64,000 nucleotides of DNA, taken from Acidovorax sp. Leaf191 (GTDB taxonomy: Bacteria > Pseudomonadota > Gammaproteobacteria > Burkholderiales > Burkholderiaceae_C). The translations under genes and the position numbers were made by a program. Every line of letters begins with the position of its first letter. The stretch's first letter is position 1. Shown here one piece after another: positions 1 to 9,259 of the stretch. The stretch covers positions 794,137 through 858,136 of the forward strand of contig NZ_LMPT01000001.1 of the NCBI RefSeq assembly GCF_001424425.1, given 5' to 3'. The notes under the pieces are model-generated. The model was not told the DNA's origin. It worked only from the letters and a program-made list of their open reading frames with translations, and did not search any database.

Positions 1-2
1 GT

Positions 3-935
3 AAACCCACTTCCGGCCCTTTCGAGAAGACCGCTGGCTGGCTGGACTGGTACACCGGCCCGAGCCAGCCCCGGTTCCAGCTGCCCGCAGGCGCGGTGGA
101 TGCGCACTGCCACGTGTTCGGCCCCGGCGCCGAATTTCCTTACGCACCCGAGCGCAAGTACACGCCCTGCGATGCCTCCAAGGCGCAGCTGTTCGCGCTG
201 CGCGACCACCTGGGCTTCGACAAGAACGTGGTGGTGCAGGCCACCTGCCACGGCGCGGACAACCGCGCCATGGTCGATGCGCTCCAGGCCAGCGGCGGCA
301 AGGCCAAGGGCGTGGCCACGGTCAAGCGCAGCATCTCGGACGCCGAGCTGCAGGCGCTGCACGACGCCGGCGTGCGGGGCGTGCGCTTCAACTTCGTCAA
401 GCGCCTGGTGGACTTCACGCCCAAGGACGAGCTGATGGAGATCGCCGGCCGCATCCACAAGCTCGGCTGGCACGTGGTGATCTACTTCGAGGCGGTGGAC
501 CTGCCCGAGCTGTGGGACTTCTTCACCCAGCTGCCCACCACGGTGGTGGTGGACCACATGGGCCGCCCGGATGTGAGCAAGCCGGTGGATGGCCCCGAGT
601 TCGCGCTGTTCCTGAAATTCATGCGTGAGCACCCCAACGTGTGGAGCAAGGTCAGTTGCCCCGAGCGCCTGTCGGTGGCCGGCCCCAAGGCACTGAACGG
701 CGAGCAGGCGGCCTACCAGGACGTGGTGCCGTTTGCGCGCAAGGTGGTCGAGGAGTTCCCCGACCGCGTGCTCTGGGGCACCGACTGGCCGCACCCCAAC
801 CTCAAGGACCACATGCCCGACGACGGCCTGCTGGTGGACTTCATCCCGCACATCGCGCCCACGGCCGAGCTGCAAAAGAAGCTGCTGGTGGACAATCCCA
901 CGCGCCTGTACTGGCCCGAGTTGGCCCAGGGCTGA
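3..935 (+). CDS. ligI: 2-pyrone-4,6-dicarboxylate hydrolase LigI (5' end outside window)
   Basis: Amidohydrolase-superfamily lactonase that hydrolyses 2-pyrone-4,6-dicarboxylate to 4-carboxy-2-hydroxymuconate/oxalomesaconate in the protocatechuate 4,5-cleavage pathway; cytoplasmic. The reading frame is open from the left edge, and the segment before the GTG at 96 is clearly part of the protein (residues GWLDWYTGPSQPRF precede the first motif), so the true start lies outside the window. Family marks: DAHCH near the start, VVDHMGRPD in the middle and LWGTDWPHPN near the end, the last carrying the catalytic Asp typical of LigI. It is followed after 11 bases by ligA and reads as the upstream gene of a lig operon. 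The identification is firm; only the N-terminus is missing. Confidence 0.93.
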   Translation, partial: KPTSGPFEKTAGWLDWYTGPSQPRFQLPAGAVDAHCHVFGPGAEFPYAPERKYTPCDASKAQLFALRDHLGFDKNVVVQATCHGADNRAMVDALQASGGKAKGVATVKRSISDAELQALHDAGVRGVRFNFVKRLVDFTPKDELMEIAGRIHKLGWHVVIYFEAVDLPELWDFFTQLPTTVVVDHMGRPDVSKPVDGPEFALFLKFMREHPNVWSKVSCPERLSVAGPKALNGEQAAYQDVVPFARKVVEEFPDRVLWGTDWPHPNLKDHMPDDGLLVDFIPHIAPTAELQKKLLVDNPTRLYWPELAQG

Positions 936-946
936 AGGAGCACACC

Positions 947-2252
<1,306 letters not shown>

Positions 2253-2268
2253 CTTCAAGGAACCCGAC

Positions 2269-3222
2269 ATGACCATCAAAGTCGCACTCGCAGGCGCTGG
2301 CGCCTTCGGCATCAAGCATCTGGACGGCATTAAAAACATCGACGGCGTCGAAGTCATCTCCCTCATCAGCCGCGACCTGGCCAAGACCCAGGAAGTGGCC
2401 GACAAGTACGGCATCCAGCACGTCAGCACCGACCTGAACGATGCACTGGCCATCCGGGAGGTGGACGCCGTGATCCTGTGCACCCCCACGCAGATGCACG
2501 CCGAGCAGAGCATCGCCTGCCTGAAGGCCGGCAAGCACGTGCAGGTGGAGATCCCGCTGGCAGATAGCCTCAAGGGCGCGCAGGAAGTCGTCGCCACGCA
2601 AAAGGACAAAGGCCTGGTGGCCATGTGCGGCCACACGCGCCGTTTCAACCCCAGCCACCAGTACGTGCACCAGAAGGTCCAGGCAGGCGAGTTCAACATC
2701 CAGCAGATGGATGTGCAGACCTACTTCTTTCGCCGCACCAACACCAATGCGCTGGGCCAGGCCCGCAGCTGGACGGACCACCTGCTGTGGCACCACGCCG
2801 CGCACACGGTGGATTTGTTCGCGTACCAGGCGGGCAGCCCCATCGTCAAAGCCAACGCCATCCAGGGCCCCATCCACCCGGTGCTGGGCATTGCGATGGA
2901 CATGAGCATCCAGCTCAAGGCAGCGAACGGCGCCATCTGCACGCTGTCGCTGTCGTTCAACAACGACGGCCCGCTGGGCACGTACTTCCGCTACATCGGC
3001 GACACCGCCACCTACCTGGCGCGCTACGACGACCTGTACAACGGCAAGGACGAGAAGATCGACGTGAGCCATGTCGACGTGTCGATGAACGGCATCGAGC
3101 TGCAGGACCGCGAGTTCTTCGCCGCCATCCGCGAAGGCCGCGAACCCAACTCCAGCGTGGGCCGCGTGCTGGCGTGCTATGAGGTGCTGCACGGATTGGA
3201 GCAGCAGCTCAACGCGGGCTGA
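2269..3222 (+). CDS. ligC: 4-carboxy-2-hydroxymuconate-6-semialdehyde dehydrogenase
   Basis: NADP-dependent oxidoreductase of the Gfo/Idh/MocA fold (317 aa) that oxidises the LigAB product, as its hemiacetal, to 2-pyrone-4,6-dicarboxylate, the substrate of LigI. The N-terminal Rossmann motif is VALAGAGAFGIKHLDG, followed by the C-terminal substrate domain with the VAMCGHTRRFNPSHQYVH segment typical of LigC. Start ATG at 2269 follows AAGGAAC. With ligI, ligA and ligB this gives a consecutive set of three pathway steps. LigJ (hydratase) and LigK (aldolase), which finish the pathway to pyruvate and oxaloacetate, are not in the window. A palindromic element directly downstream may terminate the transcript. 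Confidence 0.93.
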   Translation: MTIKVALAGAGAFGIKHLDGIKNIDGVEVISLISRDLAKTQEVADKYGIQHVSTDLNDALAIREVDAVILCTPTQMHAEQSIACLKAGKHVQVEIPLADSLKGAQEVVATQKDKGLVAMCGHTRRFNPSHQYVHQKVQAGEFNIQQMDVQTYFFRRTNTNALGQARSWTDHLLWHHAAHTVDLFAYQAGSPIVKANAIQGPIHPVLGIAMDMSIQLKAANGAICTLSLSFNNDGPLGTYFRYIGDTATYLARYDDLYNGKDEKIDVSHVDVSMNGIELQDREFFAAIREGREPNSSVGRVLACYEVLHGLEQQLNAG

Positions 3223-3235
3223 AGCCCGGCTTTCA

Positions 3236-3300
3236 GGGGTTGAAAAAGACCCTGTCGCCCATTGGAAGAGCGCGAGCAGCTATCGATTCGATAGCTGCTC
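3236..3300 (-). repeat. Family-1 palindromic element, copy A (intergenic)
   Basis: A copy of the dispersed element described in the findings, oriented on the minus strand. The first hairpin is almost perfect (GCTATCG/CGATAGC). The GCTCGCGCT segment and a degenerate tail ending in TTTTTCAACCCC follow. It lies between ligC and map, and its palindrome doubles as the ligC terminator. Confidence 0.6.
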
Positions 3301-3308
3301 TTTCTTTT
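3274..3308 (+). terminator. Likely rho-independent terminator after ligC
   Basis: Palindrome with 13-base arms (GAGCAGCTATCGA and its complement, 3274-3300) followed on the plus strand by TTTCTTTT. It is formed by the family-1 repeat copy and lies 52 bases after the ligC stop. The minus strand lacks an equally good T tract, so action would be mainly on the lig transcript. Confidence 0.6.
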
Positions 3309-3356
3309 GGGTGCCCGGCTTCATACCTGCGCAGAGGCGTGGAGGGGCGCTGGTGT

Positions 3357-4148
3357 TCAGATCGGCGCGTAGCTGCCCGTGCCGCCCGGCCAGGCCGTGA
3401 GCACTTCGTACCCGTCGGGCGTCACCGCCACCATGTGCTCCCACTGGGCGGACAGCGAGCGGTCCTTGGTCACCACGGTCCAGCCGTCGGCCAGCTCCTT
3501 GGTTTCGCGGCCGCCGGCGTTGAGCATGGGCTCGATGGTGAAGACCATGCCGGCCTCCAGCGTGAGGCCGGTGCCGCGCTGGCCGTAGTGCAACACGTTC
3601 GGTACGTCGTGATAAATCTGCCCGATGCCGTGGCCGCAGTACTCGCGCACCACGCTGAAGCGCTCGCGCTGCGCCACCGTCTGGATCGCGTGACCGACGT
3701 CGCCCAGCGTGGCCCCGGGCCGCACCTGCCGGATGCCTGCGCACAGGGCTTCGTACGTCGTTTCCACCAGGCGCCGGGCGAGCGTGCTGGGCGCACCGAC
3801 GAAGTACATGCGGCTGGTGTCGCCGTACCAGCCGTCCTTGATCACGGCCACATCGATGTTGACGATGTCGCCCTTCTTCAGGATCTTGTCGTGCGACGGA
3901 ATGCCGTGGCAGACCACCTGGTTGACCGAGGTGAGGATGGTCTTGGGGTACCCCAGGTAACCCACGTTGGCCGGCACCGCGCCCTGTACGTTCACGATGT
4001 GATCGTGGCAGATGCGGTCCAGTTCTTCGGTGCTCACGCCGGGCACCACGTGGGGCTCGATCCTGTGCAGCACCTCGGCGGCCAGTTGCGCGGCGCGGCG
4101 CGACAGGGCCAGTTCGTCTGCCGACTTGATGGGGACGCTGCGCGCCAT
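3357..4148 (-). CDS. map: Type I methionine aminopeptidase
   Basis: Cytosolic dinuclear metalloprotease (263 aa) that removes the initiator Met from nascent proteins. The pita-bread fold signature is visible: NVGYLGYPKTILTSVN near residue 65, the metal ligands in NIDVAVIKDGWYGDTSR, YCGHGIG (His) and TIEPML (Glu). Length is normal for bacterial type I enzymes. It is not next to rpsB, the usual location of the housekeeping map, so it may be a second copy. The start overlaps the stop of the upstream ParD-like gene by one base (TGATG), implying translational coupling. Function is secure; whether it is the main or an auxiliary MAP is inference. Confidence 0.9.
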   Translation of the reverse strand: MARSVPIKSADELALSRRAAQLAAEVLHRIEPHVVPGVSTEELDRICHDHIVNVQGAVPANVGYLGYPKTILTSVNQVVCHGIPSHDKILKKGDIVNIDVAVIKDGWYGDTSRMYFVGAPSTLARRLVETTYEALCAGIRQVRPGATLGDVGHAIQTVAQRERFSVVREYCGHGIGQIYHDVPNVLHYGQRGTGLTLEAGMVFTIEPMLNAGGRETKELADGWTVVTKDRSLSAQWEHMVAVTPDGYEVLTAWPGGTGSYAPI

Positions 4149-4402
4149 CAGTGCTTCCCGTTGCCCACGGCGCGGGGTTTGTCCGGCAGGCCGTCCACCG
4201 CCATGGCGATGTCCAGGCCGCCCGCCATTTCGGCCCGCACCAGCAGCTGGCAGATCTCGCGGTGGTCGAGCTCGGGGTGCATCTCGGTCAGCATGCCCAC
4301 CCGCATCCAGTGCTCGGCCTGCGCGTTGATGGAGCGGCTCAGTGCCGTGCCTGCGACCCGCAGGTTCTCGTGCATCTGGTCGGAAATTTTGACGATACCC
4401 AT
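4148..4402 (-). CDS. ParD-like antitoxin-family protein
   Basis: 84-aa protein resembling the ParD_like family assigned to type II toxin-antitoxin systems. An N-terminal strand/helix pattern (MGIVKISDQMHENLRVAGTA) is followed by SRSINAQAEHWMRVGM, where antitoxins of the ribbon-helix-helix class carry their second helix. No toxin gene is next to it. Instead its stop codon overlaps the start of map, so the pair forms a two-gene operon. Two identical 12-base direct repeats lie 12-45 bases upstream of the start and fit autoregulation by a dimeric ribbon-helix-helix protein. Family membership is fairly sure; DNA binding is inferred, and the biological role with MAP is unknown to me. Confidence 0.75.
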   Translation of the reverse strand: MGIVKISDQMHENLRVAGTALSRSINAQAEHWMRVGMLTEMHPELDHREICQLLVRAEMAGGLDIAMAVDGLPDKPRAVGNGKH

Positions 4403-4413
4403 GGATTGGTCTC

Positions 4414-4447
4414 TATATAAAACGTATACGAATTATATATAAAACGT
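4414..4447 (-). promoter_or_regulatory. Operator-like direct repeats upstream of ParD-like/map
   Basis: The 12-mer TATATAAAACGT occurs exactly twice (4414-4425 and 4436-4447), 22 bases apart, two helical turns, with the palindrome CGTATACG between them. The segment is strikingly AT-rich for this genome and probably also contains the promoter. Direct repeats at a fixed helical phase are typical binding sites of ribbon-helix-helix antitoxins. Confidence 0.55.
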
Positions 4448-4558
4448 GTAGCGACGTCTTAAGATGACGCACAGCATGGGTTGACCACAATGGGCGGTCC
4501 GCCGTGCCGCTGCCTCTGCGGCCCACGCACGCCACCGCAACACCAGGACCAGCCACCC

Positions 4559-5584
4559 ATGGGTTCATCGCCTCCCGTGACCTTTCGCCCCTTCGCCGGG
4601 CCGTCGGATTTTCCGGCCATGGTCGCCTGCGCCAACGCCAGCTTTGCGCTCGATGAGACCCGGTTCTTCCGCACCGTGGACGACGTGGCGCGCGACTACG
4701 CCGCATTCACCGCGTGCGTGCCGCAGCACGACGTGTGGATCGCGCAGGCGGGAGACAACATCGCCGGCTATGTGCGCGCCTGGCACTGGGAGCAGGTCGA
4801 CGGGCTGCAGCTGTACGGGCAGTTCGCCGTGGTCGCACCGCCGTGGCGCCGGCGCGGCATCGGCACGCAACTGCATGCATGGCTGGAGGCGCGGCAGCGC
4901 GCCATGGCCGCGGCCCGGGGCCACCCCGGCCCGCATGCGCACCACGCCTTCGTCACCCAGGGCGAAAGCGCGCGCGCGGCGCTGCTGGAAAAATCCGGCT
5001 ACCGGCCCGAGCGCTACTTCTTCACCATGGTGCGCCCCACGCTGAACGACATCGCCAACTTCGCGCTGCCTGCCGGCGTGGAAGTGCGCGCGGTGCAGCC
5101 CGACCACTACCGCGCCATCCGCGAGGCGCACCACCGTGCGTTCCGGTCGCACTGGGGTGTCGCGCCGCCGGACGACAATGACTACGAACGCTGGCTGGAC
5201 AGCCCCGTCTTTCAGCCGCACCTGTGGCAGGTGGCCTGGGATGTGGCCACGAACGAAGTGGCTGGCCAGGTGCGCGCGTACATCGATGCGACGTGGAATG
5301 CGGGCAACGCACGCCAGCGCGGCTGGACGGAATTCATCAGCGTGGACGAGCGCTGGCGCCGCCGGGGCCTGGCGCGTGCGCTGATCGCGCGCAGCCTGCG
5401 GGCGCAGGCCGACGCGGGCATGCACGAGTCCGGGCTGGGCGTGGACAGCACCAACGCCCACGGCGCCCAGGGCATCTATGAAGACTGCGGATTCATCGTC
5501 GAGCAGCGCAACTGCGTGTTCCGCAAGCCCCTGCTCCTGGACCGCACGCACCAGCCGCGGAGCCCCGCCGCGCCCGCGCGTTAG
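4559..5584 (+). CDS. Tandem GNAT-family N-acetyltransferase
   Basis: 341-aa protein with two acetyl-CoA-binding GNAT folds in tandem. The first spans about residues 8-160, with motif A VAPPWRRRGIGTQL. The second spans about 175-320, with VDERWRRRGLARALI and the C-terminal GIYEDCGF typical of motif B. Both Gly-rich pyrophosphate loops look intact. The ATG at 4559 is preceded by AGGA and matches the domain boundary; an upstream ATG at 4481 would add a Pro/Cys-rich leader and is less likely. Substrate is not predictable from sequence; tandem GNATs of this type act on antibiotics, amines or amino acids. It stands alone, divergent from the ParD-like gene. Confidence 0.8.
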   Translation: MGSSPPVTFRPFAGPSDFPAMVACANASFALDETRFFRTVDDVARDYAAFTACVPQHDVWIAQAGDNIAGYVRAWHWEQVDGLQLYGQFAVVAPPWRRRGIGTQLHAWLEARQRAMAAARGHPGPHAHHAFVTQGESARAALLEKSGYRPERYFFTMVRPTLNDIANFALPAGVEVRAVQPDHYRAIREAHHRAFRSHWGVAPPDDNDYERWLDSPVFQPHLWQVAWDVATNEVAGQVRAYIDATWNAGNARQRGWTEFISVDERWRRRGLARALIARSLRAQADAGMHESGLGVDSTNAHGAQGIYEDCGFIVEQRNCVFRKPLLLDRTHQPRSPAAPAR

Positions 5585-6019
5585 TCAGTTCGACAAGTCC
5601 CTCGACAGCACGATGAGCCCCCACACCGCCACCACCAGCTGCACCAGGTTGAGCAGCAGCGCCGTGGCATGGATGCGGCGGAACTGCTGCACCGCCCCTG
5701 CATGGCCCGCTTCGATCCGGCTGCCCAGATGCAGCATCACCGGCAGCAGACGCCTGCGCAAGAGCGTGGCCGTGGCAGCCAGCACGGCGGCACCCACGGC
5801 AAACGCCCACCGGCCCCACAGCGCATAGCTGACCGCAGCGCCCAGTGCCACCCAGAAAGCGGCCTGGTAGTACACGTTGAAGAATCCGCGCACGAACCGG
5901 GCGTCCAGCGGCTCGTCGTGCCGCAGTATCAAAAGCGGCAGGCCCCCCAGCAGGAAGTAGCCCGTGTTGACCAGCATGGCCACGGTGAAGAACAGCGCGG
6001 GGTAGATCGCGGAGGGCAT
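5585..6019 (-). CDS. Four-helix membrane protein of unknown function
   Basis: 144-aa protein with four hydrophobic segments (about 6-27, 50-70, 74-90 and 118-138), so probably a polytopic inner-membrane protein. A charged loop with LRRRLLPVMLHLGSRIEAGH lies between helices three and four. The start at 6019 is supported by GGAGAAG eight bases upstream; longer reading frames give Cys/Arg-rich shadow peptides and are rejected. The stop codon abuts the convergent GNAT gene. I do not recognise a named family and do not assign a function. Confidence 0.7.
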   Translation of the reverse strand: MPSAIYPALFFTVAMLVNTGYFLLGGLPLLILRHDEPLDARFVRGFFNVYYQAAFWVALGAAVSYALWGRWAFAVGAAVLAATATLLRRRLLPVMLHLGSRIEAGHAGAVQQFRRIHATALLLNLVQLVVAVWGLIVLSRDLSN

Positions 6020-6170
6020 GGCACTTCTCCTGGGCAGGGCGGGCTCGCTGCGGCGGGGCGATGGGGCCGCGAACGGCCTTGCGTAATGTATCTCTGGCGG
6101 GCGCGCAGGGGTGCTGCCTGCGTGCTGCCCGCCTGTACAGGCGCGCAGATGTTGGCAACAATGGCCCGCC

Positions 6171-6773
6171 ATGCCAGCCCCCACTTTCTTCGCCACGCCC
6201 GCCGCCTTCCGCCGATGGCTGCAGCAGCACGCCGCGCAGTCCAGCGAGCTGCTGGTGGGCTTTCACAAGGTCGGCTCGGGCCGCCCCTGCATGACATGGT
6301 CCGAATCGGTGGACGAGGCGCTGTGCTTTGGCTGGATCGACGGCGTGCGCCGGCGCATCGACGAGCACAGCTATTCCATCCGCTTCACGCCACGCAAGCC
6401 ATCGTCCATCTGGAGCGCGGTGAATATCGCCAAGATGGAGCAGTTGCAGGCGGTTGGCCGCATGATGCCCGCGGGCCTGGCGGCCTTCAGCCACCGCAAG
6501 GCGGACAAGTCCGCCATCTACTCGCACGAGCAGGCCGCAGCCGCCGAGCTGCCCGCGCCGCAGTTGCGCGAGTTCCAACGCCACAAGAAGGCCTGGCAGT
6601 TCTTCGAGGCCGCACCGGCGGGATATCGCAAATCGATGCTGCACTGGGTGACATCGGCCAAGCGTGCCGAAACCCGCGATTCGCGGTTTGCGCAATTGCT
6701 GGCCGCTTCGCAAGCGGGCGAACGGATCGACCTGTGGACGGGGCGGGCCGCGGCATTGGCTGCCAAGGCTTGA
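6171..6773 (+). CDS. YdeI/OmdA-family protein
   Basis: 200-aa cytosolic protein of the YdeI/OmpD-associated family. The recognisable core is MTWSESVDEALCFGWIDG followed by RFTPRKPSSIWS near residues 40-80, and a C-terminal OmdA-like helical domain has AWQFFEAAPAGYRKSMLHWVTSAKRAETR. Members occur widely in bacteria without an established biochemical role. The ATG at 6171 directly precedes the conserved PTFFATPAAFRRWL start; no strong ribosome-binding site is visible. It precedes the aldo/keto reductase gene by 28 bases on the same strand and may be cotranscribed with it. Confidence 0.78.
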   Translation: MPAPTFFATPAAFRRWLQQHAAQSSELLVGFHKVGSGRPCMTWSESVDEALCFGWIDGVRRRIDEHSYSIRFTPRKPSSIWSAVNIAKMEQLQAVGRMMPAGLAAFSHRKADKSAIYSHEQAAAAELPAPQLREFQRHKKAWQFFEAAPAGYRKSMLHWVTSAKRAETRDSRFAQLLAASQAGERIDLWTGRAAALAAKA

Positions 6774-6801
6774 GGGCGCCTGCTTGTCGTAAGCTTGCGC
6801 C

Positions 6802-7821
6802 ATGCAACAAAGAAACCTTGGACCTTTCTCCGTCTCGGCCATCGGGCTGGGCTGCATGAACCTCTCGCACGCCTACGGCGCGCCGGTGTCGGCCGAGCAG
6901 GGCGAGCGCGTGCTGCTGGCCGCGCTCGATGCGGGCGTGACGCTGTTCGACACCGCCACGCTGTATGGCTTCGGCGCCAACGAAACACTGGTGGGCCGCG
7001 TGATGAAGAGCCACCGCAGCCGCTTCACCCTGGCGAGCAAATGCGGCATGCAGGGCGTGGACGTGGCCGGCGACGGCAAGCTGGTGCGCGTGATCGACGG
7101 CCGCCCCGCCACGCTGCGCCAGACCTGCGAAGACAGCCTGCGCCGCCTGCAGACCGACGTGATCGACCTGTACTACCTGCACCGCTGGGACAAGAAGGTG
7201 CCCATCGAAGACAGCGTGGGCGCACTGGCCGACCTGGTGCGCGCGGGCAAGATCCGCAGCATCGGCCTGTCCGAAGTGTCCGCCGCCACCCTGCGCCGCG
7301 CGCACGCGGTGCACCCCATCGCGGCGGTGCAGACCGAGTATTCGCTGTGGACCCGCAACCCCGAGATCGCCGTGCTCGACGCCTGCCGCGAGCTTGGCAC
7401 CGCCTTCGTCGCTTTCAGCCCGGTGGCGCGGGGTTTTTTGTGTGGCGAACTCACGGACGTGAGCACGCTGGACGCCAAGGACATCCGCCGAGCCATGCCG
7501 CGTTTTGCGCCCGATGCCTATGCTGCCAACCTGCAACTGCTGACCGGCTACCAGGCCATCGCGCGCGAGGTGGGCTGCACCCCCGCGCAACTGGCGCTGG
7601 CGTGGTTGCTGCACCGGGGCGAGCACATCATCCCCATCCCCGGAACGACGAGCGTGGAGCACCTGCTGGACGATGTGGGCGCGGCCGGTGTGCAGCTGGA
7701 TGCGGCGGTGATCGCACGGCTTGATGTGCTGATCAATGAGCGCACGGTGGTGGGCCCGCGGTACAGCGCGCAGAGTGCGGGTGAGGTGGATACCGAGACG
7801 TTCGAAAGCCGCGCGGCGTAG
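6802..7821 (+). CDS. Aldo/keto reductase
   Basis: NADPH-dependent (beta/alpha)8-barrel oxidoreductase (339 aa), close to the YghZ/AKR13-type enzymes acting on aldehydes. The catalytic tetrad is visible: Asp and Tyr in DTATLYGFGANE, Lys in FTLASKCG and His in YYLHRWD. The C-terminal cofactor segment IPIPGTTSVEHLLDDVGA contains the expected phosphate-binding residues. Substrate is unknown. The gene ends in a strong bidirectional terminator shared with the convergent OmpA-like gene. Confidence 0.9.
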   Translation: MQQRNLGPFSVSAIGLGCMNLSHAYGAPVSAEQGERVLLAALDAGVTLFDTATLYGFGANETLVGRVMKSHRSRFTLASKCGMQGVDVAGDGKLVRVIDGRPATLRQTCEDSLRRLQTDVIDLYYLHRWDKKVPIEDSVGALADLVRAGKIRSIGLSEVSAATLRRAHAVHPIAAVQTEYSLWTRNPEIAVLDACRELGTAFVAFSPVARGFLCGELTDVSTLDAKDIRRAMPRFAPDAYAANLQLLTGYQAIAREVGCTPAQLALAWLLHRGEHIIPIPGTTSVEHLLDDVGAAGVQLDAAVIARLDVLINERTVVGPRYSAQSAGEVDTETFESRAA

Positions 7822-7836
7822 CGGGTGCTGAAAAGA

Positions 7837-7870
7837 CAAGGGCCCGGAGCATCACTGCTCCGGGCCCTTG
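7837..7870. terminator. Bidirectional terminator
   Basis: Perfect 14-bp stem (CAAGGGCCCGGAGC and complement) with a six-base loop, between the convergent aldo/keto reductase and OmpA-like genes. It has no long T tract on either side (TTTGGG on plus, TTTTCAG on minus), but the stem is very stable. Confidence 0.7.
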
Positions 7871-7890
7871 CCTTTGGGTTACTGGAAGCC

Positions 7891-8811
7891 TCAACGTCCG
7901 CGCAGATTCCCCTTGTCATCCGCAATCACGATCTCCACGCGACGATTCATCGCGCGGCCCTCCGGCGATGCGTTGTCGGCCACGGGGTGGGCCTTGCCGT
8001 AGCCGCGGGCGGTGATGCGGCTGGTGTCCACGCCGCGCACCACCAGCGCGTCGCGCACGGCCTGGGCGCGACGGTCGGACAGGTCCTGGTTGTAGCTGTC
8101 GGAGCCCACGCTGTCCGTGTAGCCCTCGATCAGCAGCTTGCGGTCCGGGAACTGCTTCAAGAAGTTGGCCAGCTTTTCCAGGCGCGGTGCGGCCTGGGGT
8201 GAGAGCTCGGCCTTGTTGAAGGCGAACAGCACGTCGCCGAGCGTGACCAGCAGGCCGCGTTCGGTCTGCTGCGCTTCCATGTCGCGCAGCTGGGCTTCCA
8301 GCGCGCGCACGCGGTCCTGGGCGGCATTGGCCTGGGCCATGGCGGCGGTGGCATTGGCCTGCTGCTGGGCGGCGCGTTGCTCGGCGCTCATGGCCTGGGC
8401 CTGGGCCTGCTGGGCGCGCAGGCGGGCCTGGTCGGCCTCCTGGGTGCGGGCCTGCAGGCGGATGCGGTCGGCCTCGCTGCCGGCTTGCTGGATGTTGGCG
8501 TCGAGCTGGCGTGCGCGGGCGGTGTTGGTCGCGATCTCGGCACGCTGGCGGGCGATGTAGGCCAGGTGGTTGGTTTCCGATTCGTCGTGGTCGTCGGCCC
8601 ATTCACGGTCGGCGCGGGCCAGGGCGTCGGTGGCTTGCTTGAGCTCCACGGCGGCGTACTGGTTCACGGCGGGGTCGCCCGCAGCGGCGGTGACGGCAGA
8701 GCGGGCTTGCTCCAGGGCGGGCAGGGGTGCGGTGCTGGCACAGGCGGCGAGCAGGCCCACGGCGATCAGGCTGGAGCACAGGGCGGTGGTACGGTGGATC
8801 AATTGGCGCAT
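7891..8811 (-). CDS. OmpA-family lipoprotein with DUF4398 and coiled coil
   Basis: 306-aa outer-membrane-anchored protein. It has a lipoprotein signal (lipobox LAAC, Cys24), a DUF4398-like region to about residue 90, an Ala/Gln-rich coiled coil (about 90-185), then an OmpA C-terminal peptidoglycan-binding domain (LFAFNKAELSPQAAPRL, IEGYTDSVGSDSYNQDLSDRRA, MNRRVEIVI). It should link the outer membrane to the cell wall. The start at 8811 is favoured over 8829 because the upstream alternative contains the AAGGGA ribosome-binding site. It is the second gene after a small DUF4398 lipoprotein; the two are likely one operon. Confidence 0.88.
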   Translation of the reverse strand: MRQLIHRTTALCSSLIAVGLLAACASTAPLPALEQARSAVTAAAGDPAVNQYAAVELKQATDALARADREWADDHDESETNHLAYIARQRAEIATNTARARQLDANIQQAGSEADRIRLQARTQEADQARLRAQQAQAQAMSAEQRAAQQQANATAAMAQANAAQDRVRALEAQLRDMEAQQTERGLLVTLGDVLFAFNKAELSPQAAPRLEKLANFLKQFPDRKLLIEGYTDSVGSDSYNQDLSDRRAQAVRDALVVRGVDTSRITARGYGKAHPVADNASPEGRAMNRRVEIVIADDKGNLRGR

Positions 8812-8881
8812 GGTGGGATGTCCCTTCAAATGTCGTTCAGGCGGTCAGTGGTGAGGCGCGGCGCAAGGCGTGCGACGGCGC

Positions 8882-9259
8882 TCAGCGGGGAGACCGGCGG
8901 TTGATTTCTTCCTGCAGCGCACGGATGCTGTCCTGCACCTGGGCCAGGTTGGTGGCGTTGCGGGCCGCATCGGCGCGCGTCTCGGCCACGCGGGCATCGA
9001 CTTCTGCTTCGGCTGCCAGGCGGCGGGCGTTCTTGTAGTCGCCCTGGGTCATGGACTTCTCGGCCTGGATGAGCTTTTCCTGCGCACGCTGCAGGTCGAC
9101 CGGTGCATTGGCGGCCACGGTGGGCGCTGCCGCGACACGGTTGACCGTGGTGCGGGTCACGGCCATCTGCTCGGTGGGGGCGGGGGTGGAAGAGCATGCC
9201 GCCAGGGCGCCCAGCGCAAGGGCTGCAGCGGTGGTTCGGATGAGTGCGGTCGAGTGCAT
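8882..9259 (-). CDS. DUF4398 lipoprotein
   Basis: 125-aa predicted lipoprotein (lipobox LAAC, Cys22) whose mature part is one DUF4398 helical repeat (LQRAQEKLIQAEKSMTQGDY, ARRLAAEAEVDARVAETRAD) ending in a coiled coil. The same repeat forms the N-terminal half of the OmpA-like protein encoded 70 bases downstream, so the two may interact through their helical parts at the outer membrane. Function of DUF4398 is not established. Start chosen at the only ATG that gives a signal peptide; AGGAG lies seven bases upstream. Confidence 0.85.
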   Translation of the reverse strand: MHSTALIRTTAAALALGALAACSSTPAPTEQMAVTRTTVNRVAAAPTVAANAPVDLQRAQEKLIQAEKSMTQGDYKNARRLAAEAEVDARVAETRADAARNATNLAQVQDSIRALQEEINRRSPR

